64,000 bases of DNA, taken from Pseudoalteromonas arctica A 37-1-2 (GTDB lineage: Bacteria > Pseudomonadota > Gammaproteobacteria > Enterobacterales > Alteromonadaceae). The notes under the pieces are model-generated. The model saw nothing but the letters and a program-made list of their open reading frames with translations, searched no databases and was not told the origin of the DNA. Location of the stretch: the NCBI RefSeq assembly GCF_000238395.3, contig NZ_CP011026.1, forward strand, positions 372,001 through 436,000. Reading direction: 5' to 3'. Positions 43,729 to 53,668 of this stretch are shown here, in pieces. Position 1 is the stretch's first letter. Every line of letters begins with the position of its first letter. The position numbers and the translations under genes are program-made.

Positions 43729-46700
43729 ATGATTATAAGTTGCTGGATATTAAGCATGGACAAAGGTTTAAACTTTGGTGAATTAACAGGTAAAGGACAG
43801 TCTGTTCGAAGTAAGTTAATTATAACCTTTATAATTATAGCCTTAGGGCCACTTTGTATACTTACGTGGTTTAGTCTTGAACATGTAAATAGCACGCTTA
43901 AACAAAATGCAGACACTGAACTTAACGAGCTTAATAATATAGGTAAGCAATTTGCTGATATTTGGTTTACAGACCATGTTAAAGATTTATATTTGCTTAG
44001 ATCACAATTTGATATCAGCCCCAATAAAAAGCAAAAATTAATTAATCAATTTATTGAGCAGTATGATTTTGTTAATCATGTAGAGCTTATTGATGTAAAC
44101 CTCGTTAATTCACTACCTTCATCACCTTTTTTAAATGTTATTGAAGAGCCGCGCTTTAATAACATACGTTCTGGGATTATAAATACAGGTAAAATCCAAT
44201 TCCAGTCAATGACTGCCTCAGGGCGTGAATATCATATTATTGGCTTACCGATATTAAATGATGAAAATAAGCTACAAGCAATATTGCTTGCAGATATAAA
44301 TTTAAATGGCTTATTAAATAATCTAAGTAAAATACACGCTGCTAATAAAGACATAACATTTTATGTTATGCACAATAATAAAATTCAAAAAAGTAATATT
44401 TCAGACGATACCCAACCATCATTTTTCTCTCAAAATGGCTCACCAATACAACGTGTTTTTTCTTATATTGATAAAAATGAAGTCACTTTATATGGGTATA
44501 TTAATTCATTAGAGTTTTTAAATGAGTCTGGCTGGCAGCTACTTGTATCAAAACCAAAAGAAGTCGCACTACAAGGTGCTAATTATTATAAGCAGCTCGC
44601 TGTATTAACTAATTCAGGTGCCTTACTGCTGATATTAACGTTGTCGTGGTGGTTTGGTCGCCGGCTGTCTCAGCCTTTAATTAACTTAGCTAAAATTGTC
44701 GAAAATATTACAAAAGGCGATTTAGTTAAAGTTCCAATAATAAACGATAGCATTGAATTTAATCAGCTTTCATTAGGCTTACGTAAGTTAGTAGCCGTAA
44801 AAGAAGAACAACAAAGTATATTACAAAAACAACGTTCGGCACTTCAAATTGCGTTAAAACAATTAGCAGAACAAAAAAGTGCATTAGATGAACATGCCAT
44901 TGTTGCGGTAACTGACTTACATGGCACTATTACTTTTGTAAATAAGAAATTTTGTGAGATCAGTGGTTTCGACGAACATGAATTAATAGGCGAAAACCAT
45001 CGCCTTTTAAATTCAGGTAAACACGAAAAAGAATTCTTTAAAAATATGTACAAAACGCTTAAACGCGGTGATGTATGGAACGGGCAAATCTGTAATAAAG
45101 CTAAAAATGGTGGTTTTTATTGGGTAGATACCACCATTGCACCATTTTTAGATGAAAACGGTATACCACAAAACTATATTGCTATTCGTACCGACATTAC
45201 AGCGCTTAAGTTACAAGAGCTAGAGCTTGAACAGCACAAAACACAGCTACAACTAGTGATTGACTCAACAGCAGTGGGTATTTGGGATTGGTACATTGAT
45301 ACTAAAAATGTGACATTTAATAACCGCTGGGCCGAGATTATAGGTTACAAGCTCAGTGATATTGAACCTTGTACTATAGATACTTGGTATACCTACGCTC
45401 ACCCTGATGATTTAGCTATGTCGGAGAAAAAACTTCAAGCGTATTTTTCCGGCGAGACTGACTATTATGTTAGTGAAGCCCGCATGAAGCATAAAAATGG
45501 ACATTGGATTTGGGTTCTCGATACTGCAAAAATAGTTGAGTGGAATACCGATGGCTCTCCAAAACGCATGATCGGTACGCATTTAGATATATCAGATCGA
45601 AAATCTACAGAGCTTGAGCTACAAGGAAGTCGAGACAGATTTGCATCTTTGGTATCAAATATCCCCGGCATAATTTATAGATGTAAGTTTGATGACAAAT
45701 TAAGCATGCTTTACATGAGCGAGCAAGCGAGTGAAATAACCGGTTATTCACCCGGTGAGTTGATACACAATGAAGACCTTTGCTTCTTTGATTTAATATG
45801 TGAAGACGATTCTCAAAAAATCAAAGATGAAATTATCCGTTGTGTTAGCGCTAAGCAGTCATGGTCTGTTGAGTATAGAATTAAAGCCCGCGATGGCTCT
45901 TTGCATTGGGTAAACGAAAAAGGCCAAGCGATTTACGCAGATGATGGCAATATATTGTATTTAGATGGATTTATTTTAGATATTACAGAACGTTACAATA
46001 CACAATTAAAAATAAGCCGTCAGCAAAGCCTGCTTGAATCAATGAGTAAGCAAGGACAGATTGGTGCATGGGAGATGGACCTAGATGCGCATACTCTTTA
46101 TTGGTCTGATGAAGTTAAAGTTATCCACGAAGTACCAGAGGGATTTGAGCCGAGGATAGATACTGCTATTGATTTTTATAAACCAGGAATACACCGAGAC
46201 ACTATAAGTACCTTATTTGAATGCGCTGTGACTTTAGGTGAAAGCTGGAGTGTAGAGCTTATTATTTTGACCTATTCGGGACAAGAACGTTGGGTTAAAT
46301 CGATGGGCCAAGCAGAGCTTAAAGATGGTAAATGCGTACGTGTTTTTGGCTCATTTCAAAGTATTGATGCACATAAGCGCCTTGAACTCGAAAGCGAAAA
46401 AGCAAACCGCTATAACAAAAATTTAGCCGCGCTTACAGTCGCACCTGAAGTGCAAAATAGTGATGTAGAGCAAGTTAAAAAGCTAGCCGTTAAATCTATG
46501 TGCGAAGTGCTAAATGTTGCACGTGCGTCGGTATGGATTTTTAACGATCAACGAGATGTAATGACGTGTCATAGTTTATACATAGATGGACAAGGGTTTG
46601 TAGATACAGATGCTGTTTTAACTGCTAAAGACTACCCTGCATATTATAGCGCCATTTATAAGCAAAACTTAGTAGCCATTGATGATGTTTATACGCACCC

Positions 46701-48519
46701 AGCAACTGTTGATTTTATAGAAGCGTATACAAAGCCATTAAATATTAAATCGATGCTTGATGCAGTAATAGCAACTGGTGATGGTAATTTAGGTATTTTG
46801 TGCGCTGAAACGGTAGGCGAACATCACAATTGGACGCAAAGTGAAGAAACGTATCTTCGATCATTGGCTACTTTAGTGGGAAGTACTTTAATTTCTCAGC
46901 AACGAAAAGTAATCAGTGAGGAGTTAAAAGTAGCCCTTGTAAAAGCAGAAGATGCAGCCATTGCGAAGAGCCAATTTTTAGCAACCATGAGCCATGAAAT
47001 AAGAACGCCAATGAATGGTGTACTCGGTATGCTAGAACTTGTTCAATTAGAGTCACTCTCTAAACCAATAGAAACAAAAGTAGGTATAGCCAAAACAAGT
47101 GCGCATTCTTTATTGGGTGTAATTAACGATATTTTAGATTTCTCTAAAGCCGAAGCGGGTAAAATCGAACTTGAAGAGATTAACTTTAATGGACGTGATT
47201 TAATTGGCGAAGTTGCTGCCGCACAAGCATTGACTGCTCAAGAAAAAGGTATAGAAATAATTTTAGATTTGGTAGCGCTAGAGCCTTCGCAGTTATGCGG
47301 AGATCCTGGGCGCATTCGACAAGTACTTACTAATTTGCTGAGTAACGCCGTTAAGTTTACGAGTAAGGGCGAGGTTGTGGTAAGCGCCAAAATTAATAAA
47401 GTGGCTCAAGGTTTAGAATTTGTTGCAAGTATAAAAGATTCAGGCATAGGAATAAGTGAAGAAAAGCAACAGCAGTTATTTACCCCTTTTTCTCAGGTAG
47501 ATGCATCAACAACGCGTGAATACGGGGGCAGTGGCTTAGGGCTGGCTATTTGTAAGCAGCTTTGTGAGTTAATGGGAGGAGCAATTTCTCTTACAAGTGA
47601 AGCAGGTAAAGGGAGTACCTTTACCGCCACTATAATGTTAACTCCGGGAGATCAAAAAGAGCGTTATATTCCTAATATTAATATGGAAGAGCTAACAGTT
47701 TTAGTTGTTGACGATAACGAGACAAATCGAATTGTAATTTCACAACAGCTTGAACATTGGGGCGCTAAGGTTGCACTCGCATGTGATGCACATGAAGCAC
47801 TTGATATGTGCGCGCAGCAATATAAAGATAAAAGTTGCATGTACGACATTGCAGTGCTTGATATGCAAATGCCAGGAATGGATGGCATAGAGTTGTGTAA
47901 AGCACTAAAAGCACATGAACATTATAAATCAATGCCACTTGTAATGATGACTAGTATTGCAGGTATGGAAGGCGCGCAGCGTTATTCTGATGCTGGCTTT
48001 CAGGCATATTTTCCTAAACCAGTAACCACTGCCGATTTAATTTCTGCACTGTCGGTTATAACGAGTAATGATGCAGGCGAGACGCTCCCACTTGTTACGT
48101 CAGGCTATATTTCGTCACTTAAAAAAGAAAAGATGCAGGAGTTTTCCCAAATACTACTGGTGGAAGATAATCCAATTAACCAACAGGTGGCTAAATTAAT
48201 GCTCAAAAAGCTTAATTGTGACGTTACTATTGCTGGGAATGGCCAATTAGCGATTGATATATTAGAAGCGCATGATTCAGGATACTTTAAGCTCGTACTT
48301 ATGGATTGCCAAATGCCTGTTATGGATGGTTTTGCAGCAACCGCTGCTATTCGTAAAGGCGTGGCGGGCATACAGCATAAAAACATTAAAATAATCGCTA
48401 TCACCGCAAATGCAATGAACTCAGATAAAGAGCGTTGTATAACAGCTGGAATGGATGACTACTTGAGTAAACCTATTCAATTAGATATTTTAAAAGATAA
48501 ATTAGAGCAGTATATTTAA
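43729..48519 (+). CDS. Large hybrid sensor kinase (Cache-HAMP-4xPAS-GAF-HisKA-HATPase-REC-REC)
   Basis: 1596 residues. The start is uncertain: an ATG at 43756 is equally possible, and neither has a good ribosome site. A membrane helix (about 28-48) and a second at about 285-305 bracket a periplasmic Cache-like sensor. HAMP follows, then PAS domains at about 385-500, 505-630, 640-760 and 765-885, and GAF (about 900-1055). HisKA has the His in ATMSHEIRTPMNGVLGML (about 1090). The HATPase shows DPGRIRQVLTNLLSNAVKF and GGSGLGLAIC. Two receivers follow (VVDDNETN...LDMQMPGMDG and VEDNPINQQ...MDCQMPVMDGF). No HPt domain is seen, so a separate phosphotransfer protein is expected. The signal is unknown. 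Confidence 0.92.
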   Translation: MIISCWILSMDKGLNFGELTGKGQSVRSKLIITFIIIALGPLCILTWFSLEHVNSTLKQNADTELNELNNIGKQFADIWFTDHVKDLYLLRSQFDISPNKKQKLINQFIEQYDFVNHVELIDVNLVNSLPSSPFLNVIEEPRFNNIRSGIINTGKIQFQSMTASGREYHIIGLPILNDENKLQAILLADINLNGLLNNLSKIHAANKDITFYVMHNNKIQKSNISDDTQPSFFSQNGSPIQRVFSYIDKNEVTLYGYINSLEFLNESGWQLLVSKPKEVALQGANYYKQLAVLTNSGALLLILTLSWWFGRRLSQPLINLAKIVENITKGDLVKVPIINDSIEFNQLSLGLRKLVAVKEEQQSILQKQRSALQIALKQLAEQKSALDEHAIVAVTDLHGTITFVNKKFCEISGFDEHELIGENHRLLNSGKHEKEFFKNMYKTLKRGDVWNGQICNKAKNGGFYWVDTTIAPFLDENGIPQNYIAIRTDITALKLQELELEQHKTQLQLVIDSTAVGIWDWYIDTKNVTFNNRWAEIIGYKLSDIEPCTIDTWYTYAHPDDLAMSEKKLQAYFSGETDYYVSEARMKHKNGHWIWVLDTAKIVEWNTDGSPKRMIGTHLDISDRKSTELELQGSRDRFASLVSNIPGIIYRCKFDDKLSMLYMSEQASEITGYSPGELIHNEDLCFFDLICEDDSQKIKDEIIRCVSAKQSWSVEYRIKARDGSLHWVNEKGQAIYADDGNILYLDGFILDITERYNTQLKISRQQSLLESMSKQGQIGAWEMDLDAHTLYWSDEVKVIHEVPEGFEPRIDTAIDFYKPGIHRDTISTLFECAVTLGESWSVELIILTYSGQERWVKSMGQAELKDGKCVRVFGSFQSIDAHKRLELESEKANRYNKNLAALTVAPEVQNSDVEQVKKLAVKSMCEVLNVARASVWIFNDQRDVMTCHSLYIDGQGFVDTDAVLTAKDYPAYYSAIYKQNLVAIDDVYTHPATVDFIEAYTKPLNIKSMLDAVIATGDGNLGILCAETVGEHHNWTQSEETYLRSLATLVGSTLISQQRKVISEELKVALVKAEDAAIAKSQFLATMSHEIRTPMNGVLGMLELVQLESLSKPIETKVGIAKTSAHSLLGVINDILDFSKAEAGKIELEEINFNGRDLIGEVAAAQALTAQEKGIEIILDLVALEPSQLCGDPGRIRQVLTNLLSNAVKFTSKGEVVVSAKINKVAQGLEFVASIKDSGIGISEEKQQQLFTPFSQVDASTTREYGGSGLGLAICKQLCELMGGAISLTSEAGKGSTFTATIMLTPGDQKERYIPNINMEELTVLVVDDNETNRIVISQQLEHWGAKVALACDAHEALDMCAQQYKDKSCMYDIAVLDMQMPGMDGIELCKALKAHEHYKSMPLVMMTSIAGMEGAQRYSDAGFQAYFPKPVTTADLISALSVITSNDAGETLPLVTSGYISSLKKEKMQEFSQILLVEDNPINQQVAKLMLKKLNCDVTIAGNGQLAIDILEAHDSGYFKLVLMDCQMPVMDGFAATAAIRKGVAGIQHKNIKIIAITANAMNSDKERCITAGMDDYLSKPIQLDILKDKLEQYI

Positions 48520-48531
48520 GGTAAAAATACA

Positions 48532-49014
48532 ATGAGCCAACCCGTTATAATACGTGATGCAAAACCAAGTGACGCAAAAACAATTTTGCACTTTATTACC
48601 GAACTTGCCATATATGAAAAAGAACCTGATGCAGTAAAAACAGACGAGCAGGCAATTTTAGATACTCTGTTTAGTGAAGGTGCAACTGCGCACAGCATAA
48701 TTTGTTTAGAAGGTAATGAGCCAATTGGTTTTGCGGTATATTTTTATAATTACTCTACCTGGTTAGGTAAAAATGGCCTATACCTTGAAGATTTATACGT
48801 AAGCCCAGATAGCCGTGGCAATGGCGCAGGTAAAGCCATTATGAAGCACTTAGCTAATAAGGCGATTAGTAATAACTGTGGGCGTTTTGAATGGGTAGTG
48901 CTTGATTGGAATAAACCCGCTATCGATTTTTACAATAGCATTGGTGCAAAGCCTCAAAACGAATGGATTATATATCGCTTAACAGGGCAGGAATTATTAG
49001 ACTTCGCTAAGTAG
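48532..49014 (+). CDS. GNAT-family N-acetyltransferase (diamine acetyltransferase-like)
   Basis: 160 residues. A complete GNAT domain: IIRDAKPSDAKTILHFITELAIYEK at the start, LYLEDLYVSPDSRGNGAGKAIMKHLA (acetyl-CoA loop RGNGAG, about 95) and WVVLDWNKPAIDFYNSIGAKP near the end. The pattern ELAxYEK plus LEDLYV is that of the spermidine/thialysine acetyltransferase group. It starts 12 nt after the kinase stop, with AAGG at the stop codon, and may be co-transcribed with it. Substrate not proven. Confidence 0.88.
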   Translation: MSQPVIIRDAKPSDAKTILHFITELAIYEKEPDAVKTDEQAILDTLFSEGATAHSIICLEGNEPIGFAVYFYNYSTWLGKNGLYLEDLYVSPDSRGNGAGKAIMKHLANKAISNNCGRFEWVVLDWNKPAIDFYNSIGAKPQNEWIIYRLTGQELLDFAK

Positions 49015-49032
49015 TTAATGAAAATCATTTGC
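49014..49032 (+). promoter_or_regulatory. Fur box before the unknown gene-sodA operon
   Basis: GTTAATGAAAATCATTTGC matches the Fur consensus at about 15 of 19 positions. It lies just after the GNAT stop and about 60 bp before the next start. Confidence 0.65.
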
Positions 49033-49093
49033 ATTTAGTTTTGTGGGTGTGTAAGTTAAATACACACTCATAAATAAACGTGCAGATGATTAT

Positions 49094-49600
49094 ATGATCT
49101 CAAGTCAAAAACAACCCCACTCAGATTTACTTTATCTTGATCAAGCATTAAGCCCTTGGCAGTCGAATATAATGCAAGGTAATTATGCATTTGAACAAGG
49201 TGCACTTCTCGAAGCCCGCGATAAATACTTATTAGCTAAAACACTTGCAGATCATCTTCTTCAGCAGTTTTTATATGCTCAGATTAATAACACTGTCATT
49301 CATGCTATTGAGCACTGTATACCCGCACTTGTTGTTGCGTCGCATAATTTAGCTGATACCTATATAGCTATGCAACAGCCTGAAAATGCATGCAAATGGC
49401 TATGCGAAGTACACTTAACACTCTCTTCATTAATTAAGCATACTCATTACGATATACAAAAAGTGAGTAAGCATCATTACATTAAAACTTCCTCTGAACT
49501 TGTATCATTTGCAAGACGCTATCATTTTTTACCTGAGCTAATAGAGCAAGTGAATTTTTGCTTATGCTCTAAAGACTCAACAAACAGCCTGCTACATTAA
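49094..49600 (+). CDS. Unknown helical protein in a Fur-controlled operon with sodA
   Basis: 168 residues, not recognised. It is helix-rich with a TPR-like look (GNYAFEQGALLEARDKYLLAKTLADHLL; ASHNLADTYIAMQQPENACKWLCEVH). It has several His and Cys residues (HCIP, CKWLC, CLCS) and no membrane segment. A Fur box lies upstream, and sodA follows after 16 nt, so it should be made when iron is low together with the manganese enzyme. In Pseudomonas aeruginosa Fur also controls sodA behind unrelated small genes (fagA), so this may be a functional analogue. That is inference. Confidence 0.7.
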   Translation: MISSQKQPHSDLLYLDQALSPWQSNIMQGNYAFEQGALLEARDKYLLAKTLADHLLQQFLYAQINNTVIHAIEHCIPALVVASHNLADTYIAMQQPENACKWLCEVHLTLSSLIKHTHYDIQKVSKHHYIKTSSELVSFARRYHFLPELIEQVNFCLCSKDSTNSLLH

Positions 49601-49616
49601 AATAAAGGAGTAATTT

Positions 49617-50228
49617 ATGGCGTTTACATTGCCAGCACTTGATTATGAATATGATGCGCTTGAGCCTCATTTAGACCGCAAAACTATGCATATTCACCAC
49701 ACATTGCATCATCAAACGTATATCAATAAAGCCAATGCTGCTTTAGCAGATACTGTATATGCAACCGCAAATGCTGAAAAATTACTTAAGGGAATAAACA
49801 GCCTGCCTAGTAATTTGCAAAAAGCAGTACAAGAGCATGTAGGAGGGCATTTTAATCACAGCTTATTTTGGCAAGTAATGAGCCCACAAGGAGGAGGTGA
49901 ACCTGAAGGTATTGTGGCTCAGATTATAAATGAGCAACTAGGCAGTTTTGATAAATTTAAAGACCAATTTACAGCTGCGGCAATTAGCCAATTTGGTAGT
50001 GGTTGGGCGTGGTTATGTGTAACGCCGGATGAAAAGTTGATTGTAGAAAATAGTGCTAATCAAGATTGCCCTTTAATGCAGGGAAATATCCCTATTTTGG
50101 GACTTGATGTATGGGAGCATGCCTATTATTTGAAGTATCAAAATAAGCGTCCTGACTATATTGCTGCATTTTATAATGTAATTAATTGGCAAGAAGTACA
50201 AAATCGCTATTTATTGGCTATTGGTTGA
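49617..50228 (+). CDS. sodA: Superoxide dismutase, manganese type
   Basis: 203 residues. Metal ligands: His in MHIHHTLHH (about 27), His in GGHFNHSLFW (about 79), and Asp and His in DVWEHAYYLKYQNKRPDYI (about 165-169). The Mn-type markers are GGHxNHSLFW with Gly at the outer-sphere position and NQDCPLM with Gln from the C-terminal domain, as in E. coli SodA. It removes superoxide in the cytoplasm (no signal peptide). AGGAG is well placed. The upstream Fur box fits replacement of Fe-SOD under iron limitation. Confidence 0.93.
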   Translation: MAFTLPALDYEYDALEPHLDRKTMHIHHTLHHQTYINKANAALADTVYATANAEKLLKGINSLPSNLQKAVQEHVGGHFNHSLFWQVMSPQGGGEPEGIVAQIINEQLGSFDKFKDQFTAAAISQFGSGWAWLCVTPDEKLIVENSANQDCPLMQGNIPILGLDVWEHAYYLKYQNKRPDYIAAFYNVINWQEVQNRYLLAIG

Positions 50229-50302
50229 GTGCCGAATATGGCTAGTAATACAGTTTTTTTTGTATAAGCTAGGCTTTATTAGGTTAACTTATAGAGCCGT
50301 TT

Positions 50303-51655
50303 ATGGACACTTCACATTGGCAAAAAGCACGTCAGAGTCGCGATCCTCGTTTTGACGGGCTTTTTTACGTAGCGGTAAAAAGTACCGGTATTTATTGCAG
50401 ACCTATTTGCCCAGCTCCTACCGCACACGAAAAAAACGTCACGTATTATCAGTTTGCCCATAACGCGGCGCAAGATGGTTTTAGACCCTGCATTCGTTGC
50501 AGGCCCGATAGTGCCCCTGGCAGCGCAGCATGGCAGGGTACAAAAACGACTGCACTTAGAGCAAAACAGTTAATAGATCAAAATGACGAGCACGACTGCG
50601 AAAAATTAGCAGCTCGTTTAGGTGTAAGTAGTCGTTATTTAAGACAGTTGTTTAAGCAGTATTTTGGCGTGTCGATTACGCAATATCGATTATTTAACCA
50701 ATGTCACTTTGCTAAAAAGCTGATTCAAGAAACACATTTACCCCTTACCGAAATAGCGTTTTCCGCAGGTTTTAAAAGCATTAGGCGCTTTAATGATGCA
50801 TTTTTACAGCAGTTAAATATAGCTCCCTCGAAGCTGCGCAGTGGCGATAAAAAACCAACGTCAACACTCACTTTAACCCTGCCATTTAGGCCGCCTTATA
50901 ATTGGCCTGCTTTGCAGGGCTTTTTACAACGGCGCTTGATAAAACCAATGGAGTGGATAACACAAACGAGCTACGGACGTACTTTTGCAAGTGAGGAATA
51001 TAAAGGAAGCTTTACCGCTGAATTTATAGCGAGTAAAAACCACTTTAGTGTATCTATCAATATAGACAATACGGTGTACTTACAACCTGTTATAAATAAT
51101 ATACGCCGTGTTCTTGATTTAGATGCCGATATTAATTTAATTGAAACGCATTTAAGCGCCAATATAAACAATGCGTTTACAGTGTGTGAAGGGCTCAGAC
51201 TTCCAGGGATTTGGTCAAGTTTTGAAGCCGGTATAAGGGCGGTACTCGGACAACAAGTGAGTGTTACTGCGGCGCATAATTTAGTAACAAAGTTAGTTGA
51301 TGAATTAGGCGAAAAAGAGGGCGATGCCGTTTATTTTCCTACGGCTAAAATTGTTGCTAATAGTGATTTTGCATTTTTTAAAATGCCACAAGCACGCAAA
51401 AATGCGCTACACAACTTAGCCCAGTTTTGTGCACTAAATCCTGAAAATGACGATTTAGACGAATGGCTTAATTTAAAGGGAATTGGTCCTTGGACGGTAA
51501 ATTATGCAAAGTTGCGAGGGCAAAGCCAGCCCGATATATTACTTGATGGCGACTTAGGTGTTAAAAAAGCTCAAGCGGCGGCAAACCCTTTCGTACCTAC
51601 TAACAGCGCTCCTTTTCGCTCTTACTTAACTTTTCAACTTTGGCAGCAATTATAA
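50303..51655 (+). CDS. AdaA-AlkA fusion: methyl-phosphotriester sensor with 3-methyladenine DNA glycosylase
   Basis: 450 residues. The N-terminal Ada-type zinc domain (1-75) shows the four cysteines in GIYCRPICP and CIRCRPD, one of which takes the methyl group from phosphotriesters. Two AraC-type helix-turn-helix units (about 90-180) make it a transcription activator. The C-terminal half is AlkA-like: an N-terminal beta domain, then the helix-hairpin-helix with LNLKGIGPWTVNYAKLRG and the catalytic Asp in LLDGDLGVKKA (about 415). One protein thus combines the switch and a repair enzyme of the adaptive response. The ogt gene overlaps its stop codon (TAATG). Confidence 0.9.
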   Translation: MDTSHWQKARQSRDPRFDGLFYVAVKSTGIYCRPICPAPTAHEKNVTYYQFAHNAAQDGFRPCIRCRPDSAPGSAAWQGTKTTALRAKQLIDQNDEHDCEKLAARLGVSSRYLRQLFKQYFGVSITQYRLFNQCHFAKKLIQETHLPLTEIAFSAGFKSIRRFNDAFLQQLNIAPSKLRSGDKKPTSTLTLTLPFRPPYNWPALQGFLQRRLIKPMEWITQTSYGRTFASEEYKGSFTAEFIASKNHFSVSINIDNTVYLQPVINNIRRVLDLDADINLIETHLSANINNAFTVCEGLRLPGIWSSFEAGIRAVLGQQVSVTAAHNLVTKLVDELGEKEGDAVYFPTAKIVANSDFAFFKMPQARKNALHNLAQFCALNPENDDLDEWLNLKGIGPWTVNYAKLRGQSQPDILLDGDLGVKKAQAAANPFVPTNSAPFRSYLTFQLWQQL

Positions 51656-52125
51656 TGATCATTCAAACATCCATTTCGAGCCCTATAGACGACATAATTA
51701 TTCAAGCGACCGAGAAAGGCGTGAGTTACGTTGGGTTTTATCCACCAGTTGAACACCCTTATACGCCATTTGAGCAAGTTACTAACAAGGCGGTGCTTAT
51801 TTGTGCTGCGCAGTTAAATGAGTACTTTGCAAAAAAACGCACTACTTTTGATGTACCACTTGATACAAACGGTACGGTATTTCAACAAAGCGTATGGCAA
51901 GCACTATTAACGGTACCTTTTGGACAGTCGCAAACATACGGCTATATTGCAAACCAACTCAATAATCCAAAAGCAGTGAGGGCAGTAGGCGCTGCGAATG
52001 GTAAAAATCCGATTAGTATTATAGTGCCTTGCCACCGAATTATTGGCGCAAATGCAAAGTTAACGGGCTATGCTGGTGGGCTTGATAGGAAACTTTGGTT
52101 GCTGAAACACGAAGGATTAATGTAA
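51655..52125 (+). CDS. ogt: O6-methylguanine-DNA methyltransferase
   Basis: 157 residues from the ATG at 51655. A longer start at 51640 lies within the upstream gene and is less likely. The methyl-acceptor motif is VPCHRIIGANAKLTGYAGG (PCHR at about 125). FQQSVWQALLTVPFGQSQTYGYIA forms the DNA-binding helix-turn-helix. It overlaps the stop of the AdaA-AlkA gene by one base, so the two are translationally coupled. Together they repair alkylated bases. Confidence 0.93.
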   Translation: MIIQTSISSPIDDIIIQATEKGVSYVGFYPPVEHPYTPFEQVTNKAVLICAAQLNEYFAKKRTTFDVPLDTNGTVFQQSVWQALLTVPFGQSQTYGYIANQLNNPKAVRAVGAANGKNPISIIVPCHRIIGANAKLTGYAGGLDRKLWLLKHEGLM

Positions 52126-52200
52126 ATTAATTTAACGAATATTTTGTATGTTTAGTTCTACATACTACACTGTAGATTTAGTTTATAAATAAAAATCACT

Positions 52201-52992
52201 ATGAAAATTAGAACGTTACTTTATATTTTTGTTTTGAAGTGTATTGTTTTTTGCGATGGCGTTACGGCCAAAGAATTACTTTTTTGTTATGAAGATAAAA
52301 ACGCAGCACCACTATTTTTAGGTGTTGATAAGGCTATACCTATTGATCAACCTGATGCCTCAGTTGAGGTTTTAAGTTTATTAGATAAAGCGATTGATGG
52401 TGTTGAGATTAAGTTTGTTAGAAAACCATGGCGTAGATGCTTAAGCGATTTAGAATTTAATCGAGTTAATGCTGTTATTGCCAGTTACCGCAAAGGACGA
52501 GAAAACGTTGCTGTTTACCCTGTTGATCAGCAAGGTAAGTTACAAGATGACTATGCAGTAAGTGAATTTAGTAGCTGCCTTATAGGGCGTTATAAATTTC
52601 ATAAAGAATGGGAGACTCGCGAAGTATTTCAAAATAAAGCATTTACGATAGCTATTCCTAATGGCTATGGACTAAATAGCGCGTTGAAAGAAGAACCATT
52701 TTTTATTCATAATACGTTTTCTAAAAGCAAAGCTTTTGAGTTGTTAGATAAGGGGGTAGTGCAGGCGAGCGTTGATCTATGCCAAGTAGATGGCTTAAAA
52801 GTGTCGAGTTATCCGTATGAGGGTAATAATGTTAAACCTATTTATCCCCCTTACGAAACCAGCCATGATTACCTTGTATTTTCAAAAAAATTCTATGAAG
52901 AAAATAATGCTCTAAGCTTGCAAATGTGGCAGTGGTTATCAAAATTTGAAAGTGCACCTGTGTATATTAAATACTTACAAACACCTAAATAA
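52201..52992 (+). CDS. Periplasmic solute-binding-like protein (SBP family 3-like)
   Basis: 263 residues. A signal peptide covers about 1-23 (ending GVTA-KELL). The rest resembles a short transporter-type substrate-binding domain: ELLFCYEDKNAAP, IEIKFVRKPWRRCLSDLEFNRVNAVIASYRKGRENV, FTIAIPNGYGLNSAL and HDYLVFSKKFYEENNALSLQMWQWLSKFE. Such orphan proteins in marine Alteromonadales often stand without a permease, as here. It may be a sensor-like binding protein. The ligand is unknown. No good ribosome site precedes the ATG. Confidence 0.72.
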   Translation: MKIRTLLYIFVLKCIVFCDGVTAKELLFCYEDKNAAPLFLGVDKAIPIDQPDASVEVLSLLDKAIDGVEIKFVRKPWRRCLSDLEFNRVNAVIASYRKGRENVAVYPVDQQGKLQDDYAVSEFSSCLIGRYKFHKEWETREVFQNKAFTIAIPNGYGLNSALKEEPFFIHNTFSKSKAFELLDKGVVQASVDLCQVDGLKVSSYPYEGNNVKPIYPPYETSHDYLVFSKKFYEENNALSLQMWQWLSKFESAPVYIKYLQTPK

Positions 52993-53074
52993 CCTCATTA
53001 AATTCGCGTTTGTAAATTGGTATTAATTTAATATTAAGGTAGCATAAGCGCACTTTTTATAAAATGGCACCACA

Positions 53075-53668
53075 ATGGCTCAATTATACTTTTACTACTC
53101 TGCAATGAATGCAGGTAAATCAACCACGTTATTACAATCTGCATTTAATTATAAAGAACGTGGCATGGAACCTGTGATCCTTACTGCTGCCATTGATGAT
53201 AGACAAGGCGTGGGTAAAGTATCGTCTCGTATTGGCTTGCAAGCAGATGCGCATGTATTTGATGCTAGCAAAGATGTTTTTGATCTTATTCAATCACTCA
53301 ATAATGAAAAAAAACGCCATTGTGTGTTAGTTGACGAGTGCCAATTTTTATCAAAAGAACAAGTAATGCAATTAACCGATGTGGTTGATGAATTAGGTAT
53401 ACCGGTATTGTGTTATGGCTTGCGTAACGACTTTAGAGGCGAGCTATTTATAGGGTCGCAATATTTGCTTGCGTGGGCTGATAAGTTAGTTGAGCTTAAA
53501 ACTGTATGCCACTGTGGACGTAAAGCAAACCATGTACTGCGTACCGATGAAAATGGTGAAGCAATAGCCGATGGTAACCAAGTAGAAATTGGCGGCAATG
53601 ACCGATACGTTTCGGTATGCCGCAAACATTATAAAGCCGCGTTAAATATGGGCCGACAAAGCATTTAA
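53075..53668 (+). CDS. tdk: Thymidine kinase
   Basis: 197 residues, type II. The P-loop is [14 protein letters not shown] (about 7-20). The Asp-Glu of LVDECQFLS lies at about 88. The lid and zinc-binding region contains [12 protein letters not shown] with a further CRKH near the end, and the substrate loop is DRYVSV. It phosphorylates thymidine for nucleotide salvage. Its last 27 nt overlap the 3' end of the convergent ltaE gene. Confidence 0.95.
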   Translation: MAQLYFYYSAMNAGKSTTLLQSAFNYKERGMEPVILTAAIDDRQGVGKVSSRIGLQADAHVFDASKDVFDLIQSLNNEKKRHCVLVDECQFLSKEQVMQLTDVVDELGIPVLCYGLRNDFRGELFIGSQYLLAWADKLVELKTVCHCGRKANHVLRTDENGEAIADGNQVEIGGNDRYVSVCRKHYKAALNMGRQSI

